Of a DNA stretch of 64,000 bases, positions 49,832 through 59,925 are shown in pieces. A program made the position numbers and the translations under genes. Source of the DNA: Heliocidaris erythrogramma (Eukaryota; Echinodermata; Echinoidea; Camarodonta; Echinometridae); NCBI GenBank assembly GCA_025617745.1, contig CM046855.1, positions 40,247,663 to 40,311,662 of the forward strand. The letters run 5' to 3'. The notes beneath the pieces are model-generated. The model was not told where the DNA came from, searched no databases, and saw nothing but the letters and a program-made list of their open reading frames with translations. Every line of letters starts with the position of its first letter. The stretch's first letter is position 1.

Positions 49832-50293
49832 GGGCATCTCGTTTTTCCGAAGGTTCGTTTTTCCGAAGGTTCGTATTTCCGAAACACTAATTTCCCATGC
49901 CTGGGGGTTCATAATTCCGAAAATGAAAAAGGGTTCGTAATTCCGAACATTTGTTGCATTATTCCGAAGGTTCGTTATTCCGAAGGTTCGTTTATCCGAC
50001 GGTTCGTTTATCCGAAGGTTCATAATTCCGAAAATGAAATAGGGTTCATATTTCCGAAGGTTCGTATTTCCGAAAATGAAAAAGGGCTCATAATTCCGAA
50101 GGTTCGTATTTCCGAAAATGAAAAAGGGTTCGTATTTCCGAAAATGAAAAAGGGTTCGTATTTCCGAAAATGAAATAAGGTTCGTATTTCCGAAAATGAA
50201 AAAGGGTTCGTATTTCCGAAAATGAAATAGGGTTCGTATTTCCGAAAATGAAATAAGGTTCGTATTTCCGAAAATGAAAAAGGGTTCGTATTT
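49832..50293 (-). repeat. 26-bp array 2 (TTCGGAAATACGAACCC), inverted
   Basis: Starts with the edge GGGGGCATCTCGTTTTTCCG, short units first and 26-bp units after. The open frames (up to 207 residues) are repeat translations. Confidence 0.9.
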
Positions 50294-50399
50294 CCTGGAA
50301 AAACAAGCAAATTCATCAGGAGCAGAGGTGTAGCAATGGGGGGGGGGGGAGAGGGAACGCCCCCACCCCTCCCTCATCGGATGGCGAAAAAATAAGAAA

Positions 50400-53228
50400 A
50401 AAAGAAAGAAAATGGAATAGGAAAGAAGACGGTTGGACTGTACAAATGATTAATGGTTTTACTCATAAATACGAACCTACCATTTTTCATTGACATTTAT
50501 TATATGACATTCAAAAATTAATGTTACGTAACACCATACCCGGGAATACACACACATTTTGTATCAAAAGATACATTACACTCTAAAGAAAAAGTCATAA
50601 GGTCGCGCGGCAAGCCCTTTAAAACTATCAGCGGTGGGGGGGGGGCGCTAATTGCCCTCCAGTCCTATTTGGATTAAAAGAATGTGAAAGAAAGATGAGT
50701 CTCGTCCGGGTCTGAGATACAAAACTGTATTTGGGCAGCCATGTTCATCGTTAATCTCATCTCAAAGTTCTTCTTTCTTCATCCTGTCGCTTTCTTCTTT
50801 GTTTTCCTTTCGCTTTTTTCTTATAATCTATTTATTCCCATATGCATATACGAATTTCAGTGTTGAAAAAATCGGAATTAGGTTTTCTGTTTTCTTTCCT
50901 TTTTTCTTCTTTTTCTCTCTTTTTTCCCTTCTAACCTCTAATGAATCTTTTCACCTTTTTCTTTTCTCCTTTCTCTTCCCTCTCCCTCCTTTTTGCCCAC
51001 ATAGTGGCGCATATATTATATACTGACAGCAATGTTGAATATGACAGGGGGAGTGACATCCCAACACCCCACCCCTGCCCCAACCCATTTTAGCAAGGCC
51101 CATGATAGGGGTGGGGTAGGAAAATTTATATATCTTATCATAAGTCATAAGCCTGATCATGTGATCTCACATTGTGCAGTACGCAGTTATCTTTATAAAG
51201 TTCATATAATGGAACTTAATACAATAACTACGTGTATTTGAGGGCCTCGTGTTTGAAACCAAGTGGATGCGGTCACCATGCCCCTCGAAGTGACTTAAAA
51301 CCGTCGTTCCACTGTTTGCTTACTTTATACAAACATAAATTATCGAGTAATCGCAGATATAGGTTAACTATAATTTTTATAATTACAGGGGCCGCATAAC
51401 TCCCTTTTTTTAAGTAGGGGGGGGGGGGCTGACACATCTTTCCCGAAAATCCACCATTATGTTTCTACATTTTCTAAATTTTATGAGCGAGCGAAGAGAG
51501 CGGGGAAAGAATTAACCTACAATTTTATTTTGTCAAAGAAATACACGAGAAAAGTTTATGTACATGATCACCTCCTATACTTGATAATTATGTCGGATTT
51601 CGGGCAGTTTGCAACACGAATATGTGTATATTTGCTGAACGAGGCATCCAAGAAAAGTTTAAGTTTTACGAACGAACGAGAAAAAAGGACACTTTATCAT
51701 CTTTAAATGCTATCAACAAAAGACACTTACAAACATTATTCTAAGAAGTATATATGTGCTCCTTAATATTTTACCTGAAATGATATATCTTAACACTCTC
51801 ATTTTTACGTATAAGTTACCCAGTTTATTTGATGACAGTCATGTTCACTCTTAATTCATCTGTGTATTCATATAATACCCGTCAATCTGTCAATCTACAA
51901 TGTTTCACCAACCTAAGGTTTTCTCTACTTTAAATTCATTTGGCATTAAAGCTATGGTCACAACCCACAAAATTAGCCTGCAATGGGAGTAAAATATGAT
52001 GTTATGTTTTGCATAATGAATTTATATAGTCAAATAATTTTACACATTCATGCATACTAAATGAAAAAAATTACGTGTTAAAAAATTGCCTTATTTTAGT
52101 AGCCAGCCTTAGCATAATATGCTTTGGACACTATAATTTTCATTATGGATATGTAGAAATTTGGATCCACTGGATATGTGTTTTGAGGTTGACAGATAGA
52201 AATAGGCCCATGGTTACAAAACTTTAGTAATCATTAGGATCATTTGAATGTAATTAAGATTCTATCATCATCTGAAAAGGAAAGTGAGTTCAGCATTATC
52301 ACATTATATTACTTGTGAATAATAGACGTCATTAATAGACGTCCATATGCACTCGTCAATGTTCATCAAAAGATAATTCTTGTATGAAATGTAAATCATA
52401 TCACAATATATAACTAAAAAGAGCAAAATAGGAGGTAAAGATCAGAATCCAGAACTTTAGTAACTCCCAGTGTGGGTGATAGCAGGGGCGGTGGAGCGTC
52501 TTTCAAAATGGGTGGGGGCACCAACAAAAGGGGCACTTTGGGGGCAAAGGGCACCTACAAAGGGTGAAAAAATTGCGGGAAACGCCACTTTGAGCTGAGA
52601 CAATAGTATATTGCTTTTGTTGGTGTCCCACCCATTAATACACTATCGAATATCATTTTCGACACATTATTGTTTATGTCTTAGCATGGTTCTAGATGAA
52701 AAAGAAAAAAAAATAAAAATTTACAGTTGAGTGCAATGATCTGATTATTCATATTGAAGATATTTTGAATAACAGCGATTTTCCTAATAATTATGATAAA
52801 AAGACAATGGGAAATGCGAGCGAGCGTAGCCAGCGAGCTTAAAAAAATTTAGAAAGAAATTGTCGTTCTTCCTGTTTTGATGTAAGGGCACTGCTCATTC
52901 TTGTATAACTGCCCCCTGCTCCACTGCCTCTCATTATGCTGATATCAGTAGGGGATCGGAATCTATTATAAGGGAAGCCTCTCTGAGCTAGGTAGGCCTA
53001 TCTGGTTCTTTTGTGGACTTTATGGCTCAATTTGTAAGCGACATCGGAGTATATACGAACAATATATTAAATATATATATAGGTATATAGGTATAGGGCA
53101 CTTATCACAAGACAAAGCGGGCACTTATCAATAGCAGTGACTCCTTTATGAACTCTCTGTAATATTATGTTGTTGTTTTTATTGCTGTTGTTTTGGGGAC
53201 CGGAGGGGAGGGCTTGTAGAGTCATCTA
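50400..53228. other. Gene-free stretch
   Basis: AT-rich DNA with CT-rich runs (50760-51000), GCGAGCGAAG-type motifs (51485, 52818) and poly-G tracts. No exon or element with clear ends was recognised. Confidence 0.45.
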
Positions 53229-53380
53229 CAGAGCCATATTACAGACTTCGGCCAACTCGGTTTATTTGGGCACAACATGGCGTATATTCCTTTGTTTAGT
53301 GCTTGCCTAACAAAGCAACAAGCGCCATATTGCTACCTACATGGAGCCGAGTTGGCCAAACTCTGTAATAGATGGCTCTG
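53229..53380. mobile_element. 152-bp foldback MITE
   Basis: Arms CAGAGCCATATTACAG and GGCCAACTCGG repeat inverted at the right (CCGAGTTGGCC, TGTAATAGATGGCTCTG). No clear target duplication. Confidence 0.7.
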
Positions 53381-54144
53381 AGGGCTAGGGAAGCAGGACG
53401 CCCCCACCTTATTTTTAGGTTACACTTTTCATAGTATACTTTTTTAATCACAATTTATGTTCACGAAGTAATTACATCTTAAAGATAATAAAGTGTCAAT
53501 GTTTGGCTCGCTGGAATCCAGCAGCGTGGTGCCCGAACATCCTTTTATTTTGGGAAGCGAGACGGTCGGCTAAAATCATTATTCTATAGACAATATCTCC
53601 TTTTTTTTACTTGCTCACTAGCGCGTAAGATTTAGAAACGGAATAGTTTGGGACAGGGAACGCCCTTCATTAGGGCGAGTGAAGTGCCCAAATATTCCAT
53701 ATTCGGCAGTAGGGTTCAGTTATATTATTCATGGCTCATTATTACATGTTCTATATTTGTCTTTTGATGGCGAAATTGCACTTCCATTACAATAAAAAAG
53801 GGTTTTATGTTTTTTCTAACTCGCTTCGCTCGCTTGCAAATTGTACGAACGGGGAGTATGATATTCTGCCAAGAGGCATCAGCTCCCCCTTTCAAAAACA
53901 TTACGTGACCATTTTCTGCTTGTAAAGATCTACTTGGAACTTTGGTGTGTCTCATTTTCAAAAGCGGTATATACATTATATAAATAACTTCAAGCCAATT
54001 TCGTTGTAGGAAATTTAATCCGGAATCCGATCATTCACTTTCTTCAATACATCAATATGTATTTTAATCACCGAAGTAATATCATTTTATGAGAAATGAA
54101 ATATTTATTCCTGAGGCGCTCGCTCTCCACGCTCGCTCACAAAT

Positions 54145-54340
54145 ATTGGTTATTATAATAGGAACAATTATAATAATGATAATAATATTAATAATAATAA
54201 CAATAATGATGATAATAATAATAATTATAATAATAATAATCATAATAATAATGATAATATTGATAGGAATTACGATAATAATGGCTATTTCTCTGGATTT
54301 TATTATAATAATTGTTATCATCATTGTTATGATTATTGAG
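54145..54340 (+). repeat. (AAT/GAT)n microsatellite
   Basis: Imperfect AAT/GAT repeats about 80 bp before 26-bp array 3. A similar (ATT)n tract lies after array 1. Confidence 0.85.
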
Positions 54341-54422
54341 TACGAAATGAATATCTTTACACTTGGCAGTCTTTCCCCTCCTCCCTATCCAAAATACGGA
54401 TTGACGCCGTATTCTCTGAATT

Positions 54423-54935
54423 TAAACCCTTTTTCATTTTCGGAAATACGAACCCGTTTTCATTTTCGGAAATACGAACCCTATTTCATTTTCGGAAATA
54501 CGAACCCTTTTTCATTTTCGGAAATACGAACCCTATTTCATTTTCGGAAATACGAACCCTATTTCATTTTCGGAAATACGAACCCTTTTTCATTTTCGGA
54601 AATACGAACCCTATTTCATTTTCGGAAATACGAACCCTTTTTCATTTTCGGAAATACGAACCCTATTTCATTTTCGGAAATACGAACCTTTTTTCATTTT
54701 CGGAAATACGAACCCTTTTTCATTTTCGGAAATACGAACCCTTTTTCATTTTCGGAAATACGAACCTTCGGAATTATGAACCCTATTTCATTTTCGGAAA
54801 AAAGAACCTTCGGAAAAACGAACCTTCGGAAAAACGAACCTTCGGAGTAACGAACCTTCGGAATAACGAACCTTCGGAATTATGAACCTTCGGAAAAACG
54901 AACCTTCGGAAATACGAACCTTCGGAAAAACGACA
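54423..54935 (+). repeat. 26-bp array 3 (TTCGGAAATACGAACCC)
   Basis: About 13 units of 26 bp then about ten 14-15-bp units (CCTTCGGAAAAACGAA), ending GACATGTAA. The same layout as arrays 1 and 2. A 253-residue open frame spans it and is an artefact. Confidence 0.9.
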
Positions 54936-54999
54936 TGTAATATATTTTTAAACGTAGAAATCACTCAACTTTGCACCTTTAATAGTTTGGTTTGACAGG

Positions 55000-56632
55000 T
55001 GTATCAGCCATTAAGAACAGCTAACGTGGCCCGTACCGTACCGAATAGTATCTTTAACAGTATCTCGCTCAGCCACATGCATAGGAATGATTTCCCCCCT
55101 TTTTTTTATTGGGGGTGCTATGGGCGGAAAAAATTATTCACTGGTGATCCATCGGCGGACATTATGCTCCTCCTACACCGGGACAAACAAACGAAGTTAT
55201 CCCTACGCCCCCCCCCCCCCCCTTCCTCCCCGTAGGCGGAAATGCATAATTTTGGGAGGGTCTGAAACTTTTTCCTATGTATGAGCGAGCGAAGCGAGAA
55301 GAGGAAAAATTTCGACACTTTTGTAGTGCAAATGTACAAAAATTATATGAGGATATTCGAGCACCTCGCTGCCCGTAATGTGTTAGTCGAGCCAATATTG
55401 GCCTTCTCAAAATCCTCAAGGGGCTGCAGCCCCTCGTACGCTTATATCCCCCTCCAAGTTATCTACGGTATTGTACAAGCGAGGGAGCAAAGCGACCAAG
55501 GAGTATATATATATTTTTTTGGGGGGGGGGGGGGGGGGGGGCATTTGTAAGCTGCAAAAACGTCATTTCTTATTCAATGTACCAAGGAAAATTCCCAAAT
55601 GACCACTGCGAGCTAAGCCAAGATCCAAATATTGAACATTGATAAAAGTCCCCCTTTTTTTTTACTTCCTATTGAAATTGCCTTCAGTTGATTTTTCGAA
55701 AGTAGTTTTATCGTGTTATTTGCCCTCTTGTTGCTACAAGGGCTACATGCTCCTATTTCAACGAGAGCATTTTCCCCCTTTTAATCCCTTTTATTCCTTT
55801 TAATGTAACAAGTCATTGTTTTTCTTTGTAATATATAGACACTTTTCAGGTGTTATAAGTGCCCCATTTTGACCTGTGATGAACTGCCTTTTATACCTTT
55901 TCTACACATTCATTTATTTTTCTAATAATTGAAGTGTCCTTTTCCCCATGATAACTTGATTAAGTACCACGTTTCCCTTTTCCATAACATGTGCCCCTAA
56001 TCCAAAGTGACTTAGAGCCAGTATTCCCAAATACTCGCTACGCTCGCTCGTATTAAAAGTATAGCTTATTAAATAAATTTTCATTGTGAAATTTTGCAAT
56101 CACAATGTAATTAATATTCAAATCATACTACAAAAGTGCAAAGCATGATGCTAAAGTTGTATCTTGGATATGTAAAGAGAAAAAAACATATACATGTTTA
56201 CACACCCTCACCCCCCCCCCACACACACACACCCACATATATCTGGCCCTTCGGGGTAATCATACCCCCCCCCCCCCCCCTCCCCCAGGTATGAGGGCCT
56301 GTTTACGCCAATGCATTGCGCGCATTCTTTATACTACAAAAACCCGTGGCAATAGGTCGCGCGCATGCGAAGTTTTGAATTGGTCGCAGAAAGTGAACAG
56401 TGTTTTTCCAGCAATAGAAAATTAATGAAAGAGTGTTCCAAGGTACGACGCATATATAGGCGAAAAGAGAAACTCCCTGGCTCTCACCTCATGTGACAAA
56501 CTAAGAAATCGAGTTGTTGTGCAGAGAGAGTTCTAGAAAAGCATGTTTTTTACAGAATTCAGGAAATTTAACCGTAATATTTCCCAAATCATTCGATATA
56601 TCCAAGAAATTTGATAGTGTCCCCAACTTTAA
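55000..56632. other. Gene-free stretch with hAT-type repeat fragments
   Basis: GAGCGAGCGAAGCGAG at 55282, GCGAGGGAGCAAAGCGACC at 55481, CTCGCTACGCTCGCTCG at 56035 and poly-G/C tracts at 55208-55222, 55518-55541 and 56266-56280. No gene seen. Confidence 0.45.
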
Positions 56633-57088
56633 AAAGACCTCAGCCTGACCCAAAACAACCATATATTGACGTAAAGCTTAGTAAACAAAGAATATAATTA
56701 CCCTGGGTATTCATAAATTTTCGTCTCCGTTTATCCATAAAAAATAAAAAAGTTTTTTTTTTTTTTTTTTTGGTCCGCCCCCTCCCTATTGCGTAACAAG
56801 AGAGGAAACTGCCGGGGGTCGCTAGACGCGTGACGACATGTCATGTATACAGCTCCGAGTGCGTCTACACGACATGTCGTCATCAAATTTTCACCCCCCG
56901 CAAAGTAGCGTTCCTCAGAGACGGGGCCCTCGTCAGAAAAACCACCGGCGCTCAACATTCGGGACGCTGTTACTCATTCCACAGGAAACGGAATCTCATG
57001 AAGTTGGTTTCAATTTGTTCAGAAAATATATAGCTCCCCGTGGATGAATAAAGTGTATATTTCAAAATTCGGTCAGGCTGAGGTCTTT
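56633..57088. repeat. Inverted-end unit inside a direct repeat
   Basis: AAAGACCTCAGCCTGACC at the left and its exact complement at the right. Outside the ends, related direct sequences occur (AAAAGAGAAACTC, AAGAAAT.GA) near 56464 and 57107. Inside is a second inverted pair around GACGACATGTC. Confidence 0.6.
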
Positions 57089-57754
57089 AACATAAAAATA
57101 TGGTTGAAAAGAGAAACTCAAGCTTTCACCTTATCTAAACAGCCAAGAAATTGAAATGTTGAGGCGTCACAGTAAAATAAACACGTCCACTCCCCTCCCC
57201 CAGCACGCCATGATTGATTACAATGCCCAAACGAGTATGGACCACCCCCTGCCCCCTCCCCCATCCAACATTACTTCTTGTTGAGGAGAAAACATATACA
57301 CCCAATCCCCTCGTTTAATATGTAGATTTTCTGTTATTTCATATATTAATGAAAATATTTTTACAAGAATGCTCCATGTGTTGACATACATTGACAATAA
57401 AAAGTATCACTTCAATTCATCCAGCCGTACCTGTCATTTGTGACGGTAATTTTTATCATCATCATTATTGTTATTATTATTATTTTTGGGGGGAGGGGGG
57501 GTGGGGTGGGGGAGCAGTGACATTATATCCAGATGCATCGCCAGGGGGATATAGGCATGTGCCAATCATATACATGTATATCTTCCCGTCAAAAATGAAT
57601 TAAAAAATTTTTAAATAATAATATATGAAATAAAATGCTTTCAGTGCATTTGCCCGGTAATGCATTCTCATATAAATATTTATAAGTATGCAAGGTCAAT
57701 GAAAAATACATTTTTTTCCTTTTGCTGTTGGTTTTTTTGAAGATACCGTAATTG

Positions 57755-57893
57755 GTCCGCTGATTCAGCGGACCCAGGTTCGAGACTGAGTCACGTCTTT
57801 CGGATGGTGACGTTAAAGGTCGGTCCCAGACGTAAATAATCATATCTGATTGATACACGTCTGTAAAAACCCAATTACACACACACACACACG
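57755..57893 (+). mobile_element. SINE, 5'-truncated member of the 26370 family
   Basis: Begins near TCCGCTGATTCAGCGG, then B-box CAGGTTCGAGACTG, the same body and a (CA)n tail. It abuts a LINE RNase H segment. Confidence 0.75.
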
Positions 57894-57899
57894 CCATGC

Positions 57900-59125
57900 C
57901 ATGCTGGCAATTTGAATATCTTAAAGGTAAGAATGTAAGTAAACCTTTCGGATATAGGCTCCAGTGCAAGATAGGGAAAGAAAGTATGGAAAAGATAAGT
58001 CCTCCAGCTTTTCCCCCATGGTTATTCTGCCCACCAATAATATCTACCGAATTAAGCTCACAAATAAAGAAATCAGATCACCCAATTCAATTACAACAAT
58101 ATAGTTTAGAATTGATACACACAAAGTGGTCAAGCCAACTTCACATATACACTGATGGATCCAAAGTACCCGAAAAGGGGATCAGTTCAGCTGCTTTTTA
58201 TGTACCTTATTTCTCAATATACCAAGGAAAAAGATTATCTAACTTTACCTCTTCTTATAGGGCAGAATTGGCAGCGATTGTTCTTGCACTGGAATGGGTA
58301 GAAGATATAATCATATACACAGGTGTTGTTATATTCAGTGACTCACTAAGTGCACTTTTATCCTTACATCGACAAAATGACGAACCCATTATTACAGAAA
58401 TTCTAACTATTATCACTAGGCTTAAATATAAAGGAATTGACATATATTTTGAATGGATCCCATAACACTGTGGAATATTAGGAAATGAAATAGCAGACTC
58501 TTGTGCAAAAGCAGCTTTATCAAATAGAATAGAAATACATAATAAATTAACATTATCAGAAATTAAGCAACTTATATTACAAAGTTCCAAGATACTTTGG
58601 CAAGGAAGATGGAATCAAACAAACTCGGCCTTGAAAGAATTACAGCCATCGGTGACATCTCCATATATATGTAATCTGGGAAGGCAAGAAACTAGTACAC
58701 TCCATCGTCTCCGGGAGTTATCGGTCTTAATCAAGATCTTTTAAGATTGGGTATTCATCCAACAGTTTTGTGACAGATGCTCTGAGGTAGAAACAGTCAG
58801 ACATTATCTTATAGTATGTCCGAAATATATTATTAAGAGAGCAATGCTTCTATCAGAATTAAATGAATCTCAATCAGGGCAAATAATGGAGTATTTAAAA
58901 AAAAGTGACCCAGGAATACAAAAAGCTATACTACGTTTCGTTTCCAGAACGAAACGTTTCAGTAAAGAATAGGTAATCTACCATTATAGTATAGGCCTAC
59001 ATGTATGTGTTTTGTGTGTAGGTATGTTTAAAAGTATTTTGTGTGAATTAAAAAATTTGATTAAATTTCTAAAATGATTCCTATATATGCATATGTATGC
59101 ATACGTATGTAATAATAATAAAGAG
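57900..59125 (+). pseudogene. LINE 3' end with RNase H domain and zinc knuckle
   Basis: Reads IYTDGSK, SSYRAELAAIVLALEW, FSDSLSALLSL and then HCGILGNEIADSCAKAA, the catalytic RNase H blocks of Jockey/I-type LINEs. A C-terminal CDRCSEVETVRHYLIVCP (Cys/His knuckle) and a stop follow. An in-frame TAA at 58463 breaks it, and a later frame change near 58740 is likely. It ends in a TAA-rich tail near 59107-59120. Upstream RT is absent, so it is 5' truncated. Confidence 0.85.
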
Positions 59126-59129
59126 TTAT

Positions 59130-59723
59130 CATAGTTATAAGATGCACATGTTGTTACTAACCAAGGCCACAAGTGTTTTCGCCTTGTTGATAAAATATTG
59201 TAAAACTTGTAAAATACATTTAAATATGTAAAAACCCATCTATATGCACAGGTACACGAGCGCCCCCTCGCCCATGCTTGAGTTACCTAGGCTTGACCGA
59301 AAAATTGGCGCGACGTACTGCGCCGACCCGGTAAGATTGCATCTTGGAAAGGGCAGGGCAAGTGCCGTTGGAACTGTGCTGAAGATAGCGGTTGTTTTCT
59401 CGGGCTTTTCAGTGTAAATCTAGCGGGAAAAAAAAAGAAATAAAATTTCTTTATTTTCTTTTATTTTAGCAGGAAAAAAAAAACAAATAAGAAAGATAAA
59501 ATTATAGAAAATATATGTAAATAATATCCTTAACAGAGAGAAGGAGGAAAAAAAAAGAAAAAAAAGTCATTGGCGACAATAGTCAAATATGACTGATTGC
59601 CAATTAACACTCTTAACGAAAGAAGAAGAAGAAGCGGAAGTTGTGGACGCCATGCCAAAATTAAAGAAAGGCTAGGGGCCTATACCGGTATGTATCTCTA
59701 TGGGCAGCGCCCACTAGTCTAAA
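59130..59723 (+). promoter_or_regulatory. Upstream region of the CBM9-like gene
   Basis: Gene-free DNA between a LINE end and the start codon. It has a GC-rich stretch (59265-59345), A-rich runs and a CCAAT-like GCCAATTA near 59600. No clear TATA box at a fitting place. The promoter call rests on position only. Confidence 0.25.
59652..59675 (+). other. Possible upstream ORF (7 codons) before CBM9-like start
   Basis: ATG followed by PKLKKG and TAG, 48 bp before the main ATG. It matters only if transcription starts upstream of it, which the sequence does not show. Confidence 0.25.
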
Positions 59724-59925
59724 ATGATGGAGCTGCGGTATATTATCTGCCTTGTGATTGTTTTGAAATCCATTCTGGCATGTGGAGAAGGGCTGGAATG
59801 CGACAGTTTACCTATTCCGAAATCTTACATTGTGTATTTTCTGCAGAATGGTGAGAAAATCAACATTGATGGGAAACTCGACGATGATGCTTGGCAGGAA
59901 GTGCCACGATCCGACCGATTCGTTG
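59724..59925 (+). CDS. CBM9-like gene exon 1 (residues 1-67)
   Basis: Signal peptide plus the first domain strands (INIDGKLDDDAWQ). The donor is GTAAGC after 59925. Reading on past the donor keeps an open frame to 60116, but the composition and lack of homology there show it is intron. Confidence 0.9.

Noticed and set aside
54089-54850. 253-residue open frame as a repeat protein
   Set aside because: It is the stop-free translation of the 26-bp array and a microsatellite; the same applies to 49754-50377 and 38443-38823.
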